A stretch of 64,000 nt of DNA. It comes from Drosophila persimilis. Taxonomy: Eukaryota; Arthropoda; Insecta; Diptera; Drosophilidae. Under the pieces are notes generated by a model. The model did not search any database. It was not told the DNA's origin and saw only the letters and a program-made list of their open reading frames with translations. The position numbers and the translations under genes are program-made. The stretch spans positions 13,910,501-13,974,500 of the forward strand of contig NW_020825294.1 of assembly GCF_003286085.1 (NCBI RefSeq). Direction: 5' to 3'. Positions 23,034 through 35,876 of this stretch are shown in pieces (position 1 is the stretch's first letter; every line of letters starts with the position of its first letter).

Positions 23034-24046
23034 GTATGCAGGTACGGATTTTACCTTCCGGTAGTCCTGGGTTGCATCTTTGCAACATCTTGAGGATGCG
23101 TTCTAGCTCCTTGAAGGTAGCCGGCACCCAAATTCAGGCAATTATCTTGACGTTGCCCTGGAACCACCCCATGTCCTTGCAAACTGGCGGTGGTCCTGGG
23201 TCTTTGTTTAGGAGGCCGAAGCAGCGGTCGGCCAGTGCCGCTTCCACCCACTTCCACTGACTCCTTGGGATTCTTCCCTCTTTCCTCTCCCGTTCCACCT
23301 TCTTCAGACAGTCGGCTTATGGGCTGGCTTCACTGCTGGCGTGTTGCCGACGGAGTATGTGCCCTGTACTCCTCTTTTGGGCATAGGTGTATCGTTTGGC
23401 TTGGGCGCTTGTCGACGGCAAGTCAACCCCCTCCGCTTTACCAGAAGGTCGGGCAGCCGCAGTATTGCTTAGCTTTCCTTCCATAGTGTCAGCTTCGGGA
23501 GTTACCTTGCCACCCACTCGGATTCGGGATGGGACCCCCTCGGGTTCGCACAGGCCCCTTCCACCTTACAGGTATTCCCTGCTGTAGATCAGGTTGGGCC
23601 AGGCCTTTAGGCCGCTACCGTTCCGTGCTTGGGATTGCTCCCGGTGGGCATTAGGGGAGCGCCGCACTCATTTGTTTTTTTTAATGTTTTTTTGGTTTTT
23701 ACTTTTGTTGTTGTACATCTTGTTCCCACGAGATGCAGAGAAAGGGAGGGGTCAGCCCGGGCAGAGATCCACGTTGTCCGAGTAAGGCATCATTAGAACA
23801 GGTTGCTGCCAAGTCCCTGAGCCCTCCGTTAGCGACTGGGCTAGTTTTATACCGGGCCCCCAGCCAGGCTGTCTCTCGGCACGGGTGGGGGTTGGGATGT
23901 GGGTAGGTATCGTGTATGGATGGGAGTGTGTGAGCTACTTATTGAGGCGGCACCACAAGCGCATCGTCAGTGCTGCTACCTAGATAACACCCGCTGGCTG
24001 TCCGGGACTGCTTATTTCGGTACTCTCCCGTGAGGGATGCGCGCTT

Positions 24047-24109
24047 ATTCGCGGCTGACCTACCGAGGTAGGCCGTTCGTCATCCGCAACCCGCGAACCG
24101 TCCGGTGAC
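24047..24109 (-). ncRNA. Candidate structured RNA of LOA 5' leader (U-A variant)
   Basis: U-A form of the covarying pair, at the 5' end of the right-hand LOA copy. Confidence 0.35.
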
Positions 24110-24119
24110 CTCAGCTAGG

Positions 24120-25653
24120 CCCCCTTTGAGCTACCTCACGAGCTCATCAGACCAGATATATAGACACCCTAACTCAGATGCATCCACAACATGGTCTAAC
24201 AGCACACGACTTTGCGGACTCTACCCTGTCAAAAACAATCACAATATCTTTAACACACACCCAAACAAACACAACCAACCAAACCGAAATAGCCAACTCC
24301 TTCGCCCACACGTGGTCAGAAGAAGCTCATTATCGTAATTTCTCCCCAACATTCCGTACAAACAAATCCCACACAGCCTTTATTAACTATACCCAACTCC
24401 ATCAGCACTAGAAATTCGAAAAGGAAATTAACCTTATAGAATTCTCTCTCTCTGTACTCCCTGAAGGGAAACACCCCGGGTCACGACCGCATCTCCTACT
24501 GAATGTTAAAAAACGGGGTGCGTTTTAACCTTAAAATCAGAATAATAAGCCACTTTAACAGAATACTCGACTCATAAATAACAACAATAACAATAAAAAC
24601 AAATAATCAACTGGTGCACTCTGTCAGGAGCAGACCTCTCCAAAGACAAAAGTCAACTCCTACACATATGTCGCAAACATAACTGCAAACCAAAATTCCT
24701 TACTGGCAACACATCCATCAACCAAAACAGCTCACTTAGACTACTAGGCCTCACACTCAACTCCAGATACAACTGGAATTCGCACATCAATAAACTCAAA
24801 ATAGACCTTGCCAAGTCACTGGGCATTATCAAACACCTCTCGTCCTTAAAATACAACTGTCACACCTCAACACTTGTACAAATTATGAAATCGCTAATCA
24901 TATCCAGAGTAGACTTCTGCCTCCCCATATACGGTTACGCACCAAAAAGCCGGCTTAACCGCCTGAAAACTATGATTAATGCAGCAACAAGAGCCGCCCT
25001 GGGTGCATTCCGCACCACATTCACTAACAACATTCTATCCGAAGCCAACATACACACCTTGGAAAACAAGCGAGATTTTCTAAAAGGCAAAATATTCAAA
25101 AACCTCATCCACGCTAAAGACACCCCCCTAAACCCACTCCCAAAAAACCTAAAAAAACACAGACTGCTAAGCAATATTGACAGAGCCAAACAAATTTCCC
25201 AGAACAACCTCATACCGTTCTCCCTGATTAAAACCTCCAACACCAATAAATTCAACATGACAACATCCTTAAATCAACCAACATCACCCTATCCAAACAC
25301 GATAAAAACACCACCACCCCAATAGTCTTCCACCAACTCTTCCACACCATCAAATCCGAACTCCACCAACACACCTTCCTATACACAGACGGGTCCAAAG
25401 CAGCAGGCATTACTAGCTAGGATCTGCAGTGAGACATCAACCATAAAATCCGGACTACTTCCACAGTACTCCTCAGTACTTTCCAGCGAAATTATAGCTA
25501 TCCACGAAGCCATTTTATTAATCCGCAACAAACGCGGAAGATACGCTATCCGCACAGATTCACTCTCCTCTATTTCCGCAATTACCAATCCCAACAATTC
25601 CTCGTACTACCCCACCACAATCCGTAACCTCGTCACCAAACTATTCCCAAAAA
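24120..25653 (+). mobile_element. I-clade LINE remnant, array unit 1
   Basis: Thumb ORF 24885-25325, type NNILSE/LKGKIF. The linker ORF 24178-24411 has a private P to F change (SHTAFINY). Truncated in RNase H by DINE-1. Confidence 0.8.
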
Positions 25654-26286
25654 CGAGGGGGAACGTTGTGAGTTGCTGCGGACACCGCAACTCTACAGTT
25701 ATACCCGATACTAAGTCAGTATGGCTCTCCTCCGGCAGACACCGCTAATACTAAACGACACGACAAAGAATGCGTGCGAGAGAGACAGAAAATCAGTCTG
25801 AGCGTGACGTCGGGCGCTGCGTAGCCACTGCAAATTGATTTGTTCCTTTTGGCTATAAAAATGATCTGATCTGATCCAAATTCAGCAACCGGATAGATAT
25901 AGTCATTCTCTATGATTCTGCGTTTTTAGTTTTCTCGAATCTGCAATATTGTGGATGCAACAGATTTTCGTCCTTTGTGGGGGCGGATGGGGGTGGGGCG
26001 AAATTCTGAGATATCCGTTTTATAGTGACATCTTAGAGGAGTGTGTGTACCAAATTTGGTTAATCTAGCCTTAATAGTCTCTGAGATTTGTGGTTGCCTC
26101 AGATTTTCGTCCTTTGCGGGGGCGGAAGGGGGTGTGGCGAAATTTGGACACGAAACGGTCAAGGTCCGATATCACAGGAGTGTGGATACCAAATTTGGTT
26201 GCTCTGGCTCTAATAGGTTCTGAGATCCTTGAACTCATATTTTACAATTGGCACAACCGACAATGAAACCTGTGTGTTAGAGAGAG
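25654..26286 (+). mobile_element. DINE-1-like element, 5' portion, array unit 1
   Basis: Same end points as the 2026-2658 copy. Confidence 0.75.
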
Positions 26287-26664
26287 TAAGGCATCATTAG
26301 AACAGGTTGCTGCCAAGTCCCTGAGCCCTCCGTTAGCGACTGGGCTAGTTTTATACCGGGCCCCCAGCCAGGCTGTCTCTCGGCACGGGTCGAGTAACAC
26401 ACTTAGTCCGGCCCGGTGTGAGGTGGGTGTGGGGGTTGGGATGTGGGTAGGTATCGTGTATGGATGGGAGTGTGTGAGCTACTTATTGAGGCGGCACCAC
26501 AAGCGCATCGTCAGTGCTGCTACCTAGATAACACCCGCTGGCTGCCCGGGACTGCTTATTTCGGTACTCTCCCGTGAGGGATGCGCGCTTATTCGCGGCT
26601 GACCTACCGAGGTAGGCCGTTCGCCATCCGCAACCCGCGAACCGTCCGGTGGCCTCAGCTAGGC
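26287..26664 (-). mobile_element. LOA leader fragment, array unit 1
   Basis: Long form with the 31-bp segment. Structured RNA (C-G) at 26591-26653. Confidence 0.75.
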
Positions 26665-28197
26665 CCCCTTTGAGCTACCTCACGAGCTCAACAGACCAGA
26701 TATATAGACACCCTAACTCAGATGCATCCACAACATGGTCTAACAGCACACGACTTTGCGGACTCTACCCTGTCAAAAACAATCACAATATCTTTAACAC
26801 ACACCCAAACAAACACAACCAACCAAACCGAAATAGCCAACTCCTTCGCCCACACGTGGTCAGAAGAAGCTCATTATCGTAATTTCTCCCCAACATTCCG
26901 TACAAACAAATCCCACACAGCCCCTATTAACTATACCCAACTCCATCAGCACTAGAAATTCGAAAAGGAAATTAACCTTATAGAATTCTCTCTCTCTGTA
27001 CTCCCTGAAGGGAAACACCCCGGGTCACGACCGCATCTCCTACTGAATGTTAAAAAACGGGGTGCGTTTTAACCTTAAAATCAGAATAATAAGCCACTTT
27101 AACAGAATACTCGACTCATAAATAACAACAATAACAATAAAAACAAATAATCAACTGGTGCACTCTGTCAGGAGCAGACCTCTCCAAAGACAAAAGTCAA
27201 CTCCTACACATATGTCGCAAACATAACTGCAAACCAAAATTCCTTACTGGCAACACATCCATCAACCAAAACAGCTCACTTAGACTACTAGGCCTCACAC
27301 TCAACTCCAGATACAACTGGAATTCGCACATCAATAAACTCAAAATAGACCTTGCCAAGTCACTGGGCATTATCAAACACCTCTCGTCCTTAAAATACAA
27401 CTGTCACACCTCAACACTTGTACAAATTATGAAATCGCTAATCATATCCAGAGTAGACTTCTGCCTCCCCATATACGGTTACGCACCAAAAAGCCGGCTT
27501 AACCGCCTGAAAACTATGATTAATGCAGCAACAAGAGCCGCCCTGGGTGCATTCCGCACCACATTCACTAACAACATTCTATCCGAAGCCAACATACACA
27601 CCTTGGAAAACAAGCGAGATTTTCTAAAAGGCAAAATATTCAAAAACCTCATCCACGCTAAAGACACCCCCCTAAACCCACTCCCAAAAAACCTAAAAAA
27701 ACACAGACTGCTAAGCAATATTGACAGAGCCAAACAAATTTCCCAGAACAACCTCATACCGTTCTCCCTGATTAAAACCTCCAACACCAATAAATTCAAC
27801 ATGACAACATCCTTAAATCAACCAACATCACCCTATCCAAACACGATAAAAACACCACCACCCCAATAGTCTTCCACCAACTCTTCCACACCATCAAATC
27901 CGAACTCCACCAACACACCTTCCTATACACAGACGGGTCCAAAGCAGCAGGCATTACTAGCTAGGATCTGCAGTGAGACATCAACCATAAAATCCGGACT
28001 ACTTCCACAGTACTCCTCAGTACTTTCCAGCGAAATTATAGCTATCCACGAAGCCATTTTATTAATCCGCAACAAACGCGGAAGATACGCTATCCGCACA
28101 GATTCACTCTCCTCTATTTCCGCAATTACCAATCCCAACAATTCCTCGTACTACCCCACCACAATCCGTAACCTCGTCACCAAACTATTCCCAAAAA
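26665..28197 (+). mobile_element. I-clade LINE remnant, array unit 2
   Basis: Thumb ORF 27429-27869, type NNILSE/LKGKIF. Truncated by DINE-1 in the RNase H. Confidence 0.8.
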
Positions 28198-28830
28198 CGA
28201 GGGGGAACGTTGTGAGTTGCTGCGGACACCGCAACTCTACAGTTATACCCGATACTAAGTCAGTATGGCTCTCCTCCGGCAGACACCGCTAATACTAAAC
28301 GACACGACAAAGAATGCGTGCGAGAGAGACAGAAAATCAGTCTGAGCGTGACGTCGGGCGCTGCGTAGCCACTGCAAATTGATTTGTTCCTTTTGGCTAT
28401 AAAAATGATCTGATCTGATCCAAATTCAGCAACCGGATAGATATAGTCATTCTCTATGATTCTGCGTTTTTAGTTTTCTCGAATCTGCAATATTGTGGAT
28501 GCAACAGATTTTCGTCCTTTGTGGGGGCGGATGGGGGTGGGGCGAAATTCTGAGATATCCGTTTTATAGTGACATCTTAGAGGAGTGTGTGTACCAAATT
28601 TGGTTAATCTAGCCTTAATAGTCTCTGAGATTTGTGGTTGCCTCAGATTTTCGTCCTTTGCGGGGGCGGAAGGGGGTGTGGCGAAGTTTGGACACGAAAC
28701 GGTCAAGGTCCGATATCACAGGAGTGTGGATACCAAATTTGGTTGCTCTGGCTCTAATAGGTTCTGAGATCCTTGAACTCATATTTTACAATTGGCACAA
28801 CCGACAATGAAACCTGTGTGTTAGAGAGAG
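28198..28830 (+). mobile_element. DINE-1-like element, 5' portion, array unit 2
   Basis: Offset exactly 2544 bp from 25654. Confidence 0.75.
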
Positions 28831-29208
28831 TAAGGCATCATTAGAACAGGTTGCTGCCAAGTCCCTGAGCCCTCCGTTAGCGACTGGGCTAGTTTTATAC
28901 CGGGCCCCCAGCCAGGCTGTCTCTCGGCACGGGTCGAGTAACACACTTAGTCCGGCCCGGTGTGAGGTGGGTGTGGGGGTTGGGATGTGGGTAGGTATCG
29001 TGTATGGATGGGAGTGTGTGAGCTACTTATTGAGGCGGCACCACAAGCGCATCGTCAGTGCTGCTACCTAGATAACACCCGCTGGCTGCCCGGGACTGCT
29101 TATTTCGGTACTCTCCCGTGAGGGATGCGCGCTTATTCGCGGCTGACCTACCGAGGTAGGCCGTTCGCCATCCGCAACCCGCGAACCGTCCGGTGGCCTC
29201 AGCTAGGC
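28831..29208 (-). mobile_element. LOA leader fragment, array unit 2
   Basis: Long form. Structured RNA (C-G) at 29135-29197. Confidence 0.75.
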
Positions 29209-30741
29209 CCCCTTTGAGCTACCTCACGAGCTCAACAGACCAGATATATAGACACCCTAACTCAGATGCATCCACAACATGGTCTAACAGCACACGACTT
29301 TGCGGACTCTACCCTGTCAAAAACAATCACAATATCTTTAACACACACCCAAACAAACACAACCAACCAAACCGAAATAGCCAACTCCTTCGCCCACACG
29401 TGGTCAGAAGAAGCTCATTATCGTAATTTCTCCCCAACATTCCGTACAAACAAATCCCACACAGCCCCTATTAACTATACCCAACTCCATCAGCACTAGA
29501 AATTCGAAAAGGAAATTAACCTTATAGAATTCTCTCTCTCTGTACTCCCTGAAGGGAAACACCCCGGGTCACGACCGCATCTCCTACTGAATGTTAAAAA
29601 ACGGGGTGCGTTTTAACCTTAAAATCAGAATAATAAGCCACTTTAACAGAATACTCGACTCATAAATAACAACAATAACAATAAAAACAAATAATCAACT
29701 GGTGCACTCTGTCAGGAGCAGACCTCTCCAAAGACAAAAGTCAACTCCTACACATATGTCGCAAACATAACTGCAAACCAAAATTCCTTACTGGCAACAC
29801 ATCCATCAACCAAAACAGCTCACTTAGACTACTAGGCCTCACACTCAACTCCAGATACAACTGGAATTCGCACATCAATAAACTCAAAATAGACCTTGCC
29901 AAGTCACTGGGCATTATCAAACACCTCTCGTCCTTAAAATACAACTGTCACACCTCAACACTTGTACAAATTATGAAATCGCTAATCATATCCAGAGTAG
30001 ACTTCTGCCTCCCCATATACGGTTACGCACCAAAAAGCCGGCTTAACCGCCTGAAAACTATGATTAATGCAGCAACAAGAGCCGCCCTGGGTGCATTCCG
30101 CACCACATTCACTAACAACCTTCTATCCGAAGCCAACATACACACCTTGGAAAACAAGCGAGATTTTCTAACAGGCAAAATATTCAAAAACCTCATCCAC
30201 GCTAAAGACACCCCCCTAAACCCACTCCCAAAAAACCTAAAAAAACACAGACTGCTAAGCAATATTGACAGAGCCAAACAAATTTCCCAGAACAACCTCA
30301 TACCGTTCTCCCTGATTAAAACCTCCAACACCAATAAATTCAACATGACAACATCCTTAAATCAACCAACATCACCCTATCCAAACACGATAAAAACACC
30401 ACCCCCCCAATAGTCTTCCACCAACTCTTCCACACCATCAAATCCGAACTCCACCAACACACCTTCCTATACACAGACGGGTCCAAAGCAGCAGGCATTA
30501 CTAGCTAGGATCTGCAGTGAGACATCAACCATAAAATCCGGACTACTTCCACAGTACTCCTCAGTACTTTCCAGCGAAATTATAGCTATCCACGAAGCCA
30601 TTTTATTAATCCGCAACAAACGCGGAAGATACGCTATCCGCACAGATTCACTCTCCTCTATTTCCGCAATTACCAATCCCAACAATTCCTCGTACTACCC
30701 CACCACAATCCGTAACCTCGTCACCAAACTATTCCCAAAAA
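29209..30741 (+). mobile_element. I-clade LINE remnant, array unit 3 (mosaic)
   Basis: The thumb ORF 29973-30413 is the NNLLSE/LTGKIF type, but the RNase H part is the IAIHE/IRTD type that otherwise goes with NNILSE/LKGKIF. It looks like a recombinant or gene-conversion product. Confidence 0.8.
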
Positions 30742-31235
30742 CGAGGGGGAACGTTGTGAGTTGCTGCGGACACCGCAACTCTACAGTTATACCCGATACT
30801 AAGTCAGTATGGCTCTCCTCCGGCAGACACCGCTAATACTAAACGACACGACAAAGAATGCGTGCGAGAGAGACAGAAAATCAGTCTGAGCGTGACGTCG
30901 GGCGCTGCGTAGCCACTGCAAATTGATTTGTTCCTTTTGGCTATAAAAATGATCTGATCTGATCCAAATTCAGCAACCGGATAGATATAGTCATTCTCTA
31001 TGATTCTGCGTTTTTAGTTTTCTCGAATCTGCAATATTGTGGTTGCCTCAGATTTTCGTCCTTTGCGGGGGCGGAAGGGGGTGTGGCGAAATTTGGACAC
31101 GAAACGGTCAAGGTCCGATATCACAGGAGTGTGGATACCAAATTTGGTTGCTCTGGCTCTAATAGGTTCTGAGATCCTTGAACTCATATTTTACAATTGG
31201 CACAACCGACAATGAAACCTGTGTGTTAGAGAGAG
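30742..31235 (+). mobile_element. DINE-1-like element, array unit 3, internally deleted
   Basis: About 139 bp shorter than its neighbours: the first internal block is missing, joined near GTGG/TTGCCTCAG (about 31042) within the repeated motif. This is consistent with recombination between internal repeats. Confidence 0.75.
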
Positions 31236-31613
31236 TAAGGCATCATTAGAACAGGTTGCTGCCAAGTCCCTGAGCCCTCCGTTAGCGACTGGGCTAGTTT
31301 TATACCGGGCCCCCAGCCAGGCTGTCTCTCGGCACGGGTCGAGTAACACACTTAGTCCGGCCCGGTGTGAGGTGGGTGTGGGGGTTGGGATGTGGGTAGG
31401 TATCGTGTATGGATGGGAGTGTGTGAGCTACTTATTGAGGCGGCACCACAAGCGCATCGTCAGTGCTGCTACCTAGATAACACCCGCTGGCTGTCCGGGA
31501 CTGCTTATTTCGGTACTCTCCCGTGAGGGATGCGCGCTTATTCGCGGCTGACCTACCGAGGTAGGCCGTTCGCCATCCGCAACCCGCGAACCGTCCGGTG
31601 GCCTCAGCTAGGC
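31236..31613 (-). mobile_element. LOA leader fragment, array unit 3
   Basis: Long form. Structured RNA (C-G) at 31540-31602. Confidence 0.75.
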
Positions 31614-33640
31614 CCCCTTTGAGCTACCTCACGAGCTCAACAGACCAGATATATAGACACCCTAACTCAGATGCATCCACAACATGGTCTAACAGCACAC
31701 GACTTTGCGGACTCTACCCTGTCAAAAACAATCACAATATCTTTAACACACACCCAAACAAACACAACCAACCAAACCGAAATAGCCAACTCCTTCGCCC
31801 ACACGTGGTCAGAAGAAGCTCATTATCGTAATTTCTCCCCAACATTCCGTACAAACAAATCCCACACAGCCCCTATTAACTATACCCAACTCCATCAGCA
31901 CTAGAAATTCGAAAAGGAAATTAACCTTATAGAATTCTCTCTCTCTGTACTCCCTGAAGGGAAACACCCCGGGTCACAACCGCATCTCCTACTGAATGTT
32001 AAAAAACGGGGTGCGTTTTAACCTTAAAATCAGAATAATAAGCCACTTTAACAGAATACTCGACTCATAAATAACAACAATAACAATAAAAACAAATAAT
32101 CAACTGGTGCACTCTGTCAGGAGCAGACCTCTCCAAAGACAAAAGTCAACTCCTACACATATGTCGCAAACATAACTGCAAACCAAAATTCCTTACTGGC
32201 AACACATCCATCAACCAAAACAGCTCACTTAGACTACTAGGCCTCACACTCAACTCCAGATACAACTGGAATTCGCACATCAATAAACTCAAAATAGACC
32301 TTGCCAAGTCACTGGGCATTATCAAACACCTCTCGTCCTTAAAATACAACTGTCACACCTCAACACTTGTACAAATTATGAAATCGCTAATCATATCCAG
32401 AGTAGACTTCTGCCTCCCCATATACGGTTACGCACCAAAAAGCCGGCTTAACCGCCTGAAAACTATGATTAATGCAGCAACAAGAGCCGCCCTGGGTGCA
32501 TTCCGCACCACATTCACTAACAACCTTCTATCCGAAGCCAACATACACACCTTGGAAAACAAGCGAGATTTTCTAACAGGCAAAATATTCAAAAACCTCA
32601 TCCACGCTAAAGACACCCCCCTAAACCCACTCCCAAAAAACCTAAAAAAACACAGACTGCTAAGCAATATTGACAGAGCCAAACAAATTTCCCAGAACAA
32701 CCTCATACCGTTCTCCCTGATTAAAACCTCCAACACCAATAAATTCAACATGACAACATCCTTAAATTAACCAACATCACCCTATCCAAACACGATAAAA
32801 ACACCACCCCCCCAATAGTCTTCCACCAACTCTTCCACACCATCAAATCCGAACTCCACCAACACACCTTCCTATACACAGACGGGTCCAAAGCAGCAGG
32901 CATTACTAGCTAGGATCTGCAGTGAGACATCAACCATAAAATCCGGACTACTTCCACAGTACTCCTCAGTACTTTCCAGCGAAATTATGGCTATCCACGA
33001 AGCCATTTTATTAATCCGCAACAAACGCGGAAGATACGCTATCTGCACAGATTCACTCTCCTCTATTTCCGCAATTACCAATCCCAACAATTCCTCGTAC
33101 TACCCCACCACAATCCGTAACCTCGTCACCAAACTATTCCCAAAAATAACAATTATCTGGATACCTAGTCACATTGGCATAAAAGGAACGAAATTGCTGA
33201 CACCGCAGCCAAAACTACCTTCAAACAACCCCTCATATATACCCCCAATCATAATTCTAACGACATCTCACTATTCCTTAAGAAAATCCTCCTATCGAAA
33301 CAAACATACCTCCTCACTAAGACATCCCCCTGGTACCAAAAAGTTATCAATCTATCTTCCACTCATTCTCTCTCCAAAAACCTAAACAACCTTAACAGAA
33401 GACACCAAGTCATCGTAAACAGACTGAGACTAGGGCACACAAGATCCACCAATGCCCACTACATGGATAAAACATCCTCCAACGCAATATCGTATAAAAC
33501 CAACCCTGTACATATGTATACAAGTTCATACATACTCAAGTGTATAATTATACCATAGCCAGCTTAAGGCCTCAGTAGCTATAGCCCTATACCTTGTTAA
33601 TACCTAGTTTTAACTATTTATTAGCTTTATATAATAATAA
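31614..33640 (+). mobile_element. I-clade LINE remnant reaching its 3' end, array unit 4
   Basis: Type NNLLSE/LTGKIF. The premature TAA (thumb ORF 32378-32770) is shared with the 8.7 and 13.8 kb copies, and the RNase H one-G deletion is also shared. It ends in TAA repeats next to the NPC1-like fragment. Confidence 0.82.
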
Positions 33641-33916
33641 TGAAAAAATATAATTAGTATATTTTATAATTTCTTTCTAGAGCTTATTACCTGCTTGCTC
33701 GTGCAGTGAGTGTGAATTATCTTGCCCGAAAGCCCCACCAAAAACCGAATTTCCCGAGCAATTTAAAATAGCCGGATTTGATGCCTATGTCGTAATAATG
33801 TCATCAGTTTATTTTGTAGGAGTCTTTATTTTCCTCATGGGAGCATTTGTATTTACTCAAGATTCGATAATAGGTAAGTATTTTTTATTTTTATTGTCTT
33901 GATCCATGGACTAAAA
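33641..33916 (+). pseudogene. NPC1-like exon fragment, copy 4
   Basis: Exon 33681-33873, same as copy 1. In the downstream intron flank, TTATTGTCTTG replaces TTATTGGCTTG. Confidence 0.65.
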
Positions 33917-34490
33917 CGAGGGGGAACGTTGAGTTGCTGCTGCGACCGCAACTCTACATTTATACCCGATACATAGTTAGTATGGCTACATTGAACTACA
34001 AAGAGTGCGGGTGAGACAGAAAACATGACTGAACATGTCGTCAATCGCTGCGTAGCCACTGCAAATTGATTTGTTACTTTTGGCTATAAGAATGATCCGA
34101 TCTGATCCAGTTTCGGCCATCTGGTAGATATAGTCATTCTTTATAATTGTGCGTTTTTAGTTTTCTCGTATCTGCAATGTTAAGGATGCTACAGATTTTC
34201 TTCTTTTGTGGAGCGGAAGGGGCTGGGCCGAAAATTTGAAATACACTTATAACAGTTAGATCTACAGATGTATGGAGACAAAATTTGATTGCTCTAGCTC
34301 TAATGGTCTTTGCGATTTGTGGATGCCAAAGATTTTAGCCCTCTGCGGGGGCGGAAAGGAGTGGGGCGAAAATTTTAAAAACACTTGTTCAGGTTGAAAT
34401 TCACAGGAGTGTGGATACCAAATTTAGTTGCTCATGCTCTTGTAGTCTCTGAGATCTAGGCGCTTTTTGCGATAGGCAAAGCCGACCACG
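33917..34490 (+). mobile_element. DINE-1-like element, second subtype
   Basis: As 5312-5848, but it runs on past GAGATCTAGGCGC into the piece shared with the Jockey junction. Confidence 0.75.
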
Positions 34491-34768
34491 AAACGTGTAC
34501 AAGAGAAACGTAGAGTAGTTTACTAGTATAGGATTCAGAGAATTCCTTCGACCATATTTTGATAAAGCCAAGGACTCCTTTGGCTTTATTTGAAATAGCG
34601 GATATATGAGAATTAAAACATGAGTTAGGTACGAAGATAATACCTAAGTCCCCGGAGTACCGGAGTTCCAAGGAAATTTTATTAATTGTGAAGTCAAAAA
34701 GGTAAGACTTGTTGCGATGGAAGGTCATGACACCAATTTTTGAGAGCGTCGAGATTCGATTGAAGAAA
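34491..34768 (-). mobile_element. Jockey-clade LINE fragment (type A), first half
   Basis: Thumb part, minus strand. It is interrupted after GAAGAAA by a DINE-1-like element; the LINE resumes at 35877 with TAACGGGGTGACAGG. Confidence 0.72.
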
Positions 34769-35876
34769 CGAGGGGGAACGTTGTGAGTTGCTGCGGACAC
34801 CGCAACTCTACGGTTATACCCGATACTAAGTCAGTATGGCTCTCCTCCGGCAGACGCCGCTAATATTTAACGACACGACAAAGAGTGCGTGCGAGAGAGA
34901 CAGAAAATCAGTCTGAGCGTGACGTCGGGCGCTGCGTAGCCACTGCAAATTGATTTGTTCCTTTTGGCTATAAAAATGATCTGATCTGATCCAGATTCAG
35001 CAATCTAATAGATATGGTCATTATCTATGATTCTGCGTTTTTAGTTTTCTCAAATCTGCAATATTGTGGATGCAACAGATTTTCGTCCTTTGTGGGGGCG
35101 GATGGGGGTGGGGCGAAATTCTGAGATATACGTTTTATAGTGACATCTTAAAGGAGTGTGTGCACCAAATTTGGTTACTCTAGCCTTAATAGTCTCTGAG
35201 ATTTGTGGTTGCCTCAGATTTTCGTCCTTTGCGGGGGCGGAAGGGGGTGTGGCGAAATTTGGACAGGAAACGGCCAAGGTCCGATATCACAGGAGTGTGG
35301 ATACCAAATTTGGTTGCTCTGGCTTTTATAGGTTCTGAGATCCTTGAACTCATATTTTGCAATTGGCAAAACCGACCATGAAACCTGTGTGTTAGAGTGA
35401 GACAGAGCGAGAAAGAGTGAAATTGTTTTCGTGATTCTGGCTGTAATAATTATACGATCTGGTTCAGATTTGGCACTCTAGAAGATATAGTCATCTTCTA
35501 CGATTCTGCGTTTTTAGTTTTCTCGTATCGTCGAAATTGTGGATGCCACAGATTTTCGCCCTTTGTGGGGGCGGAAGTGGGCGGGGCAAAGTTTTGAAAT
35601 ATTTTTGGAGCAGTGACATATCACAGAAGTCTGGATCCAAAACATCGTTGCTCTAGCTCTTATAGTCTTTGAGCATTAGGCGCTGAAGGGGACGGACAGA
35701 CGGACGGACGGACAGACAGACAGGGCTCAATCGACTCGGCTATTGATGCTGATCAAGAATATATATACTTTATAGGGTCGGAAACGATTCCTTCTGGACG
35801 TTACACACATCCACTTTTACCACAAATCTAATATACCCCAATACTCATTTTGAGTATCGGGTATAATAACGGGGTG
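34769..35876 (+). mobile_element. Complete DINE-1-like element (1108 bp), ends defined
   Basis: Both ends are set by the uninterrupted LINE sequence at 6.72, 11.82 and 58.59 kb. It starts CGAGGGGGAACG and ends AGTATCGGGTATAA; the A run at the left and AA at the right leave one to three bases ambiguous. Subterminal inverted repeats are TTATACCCGATACT (about 34814) and AGTATCGGGTATAA (35863-35876). It has internal blocks and a GACG/GACA microsatellite at about 35693-35722. No target duplication longer than about 2 bp. This structure fits the DINE-1/INE-1 (Helentron-related) non-autonomous group. It has no ORF worth calling. Confidence 0.85.

Larger units (their letters stand above)
20471..24119 (-). 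mobile_element. LOA-clade LINE, internally deleted (right of pair)
   Basis: Mirror partner of 17500-20470 but extending farther 3'. From right to left: leader (23.75-24.12 kb), ORF1 remains (23.0-23.5 kb), endonuclease 22245-23033, RT fragments, thumb 21202-21675, and an RNase H domain at about 20.5-21.2 kb that the left copy lacks. It lacks about 35 bp near 21.86 kb that the left copy has, and part of the leader near 23.89 kb. The RT palm deletion is the same as in the left copy, so the deletion predates the inversion. Confidence 0.82.
13451..28197. repeat. Inverted repeat 2, 7-kb arms
   Basis: Arms 13451-20470 and 21227-28197 (coordinate sums 41620-41695, drifting with small indels). The spacer holds the LOA RNase H. 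Confidence 0.9.
24120..33640 (+). repeat. Direct array of a ~2.5-kb composite unit
   Basis: Successive units begin at equivalent points 2544, 2544 and 2405 bp apart. Each is I-like LINE, DINE-1 5' part, then LOA leader. The last unit ends instead with the LINE 3' end and the NPC1-like fragment. Confidence 0.9.

Noticed and set aside
35693..35725. GACA/GACG tract as an independent satellite
   Set aside because: It is an internal microsatellite of the DINE-1-like element and occurs only within those copies here.
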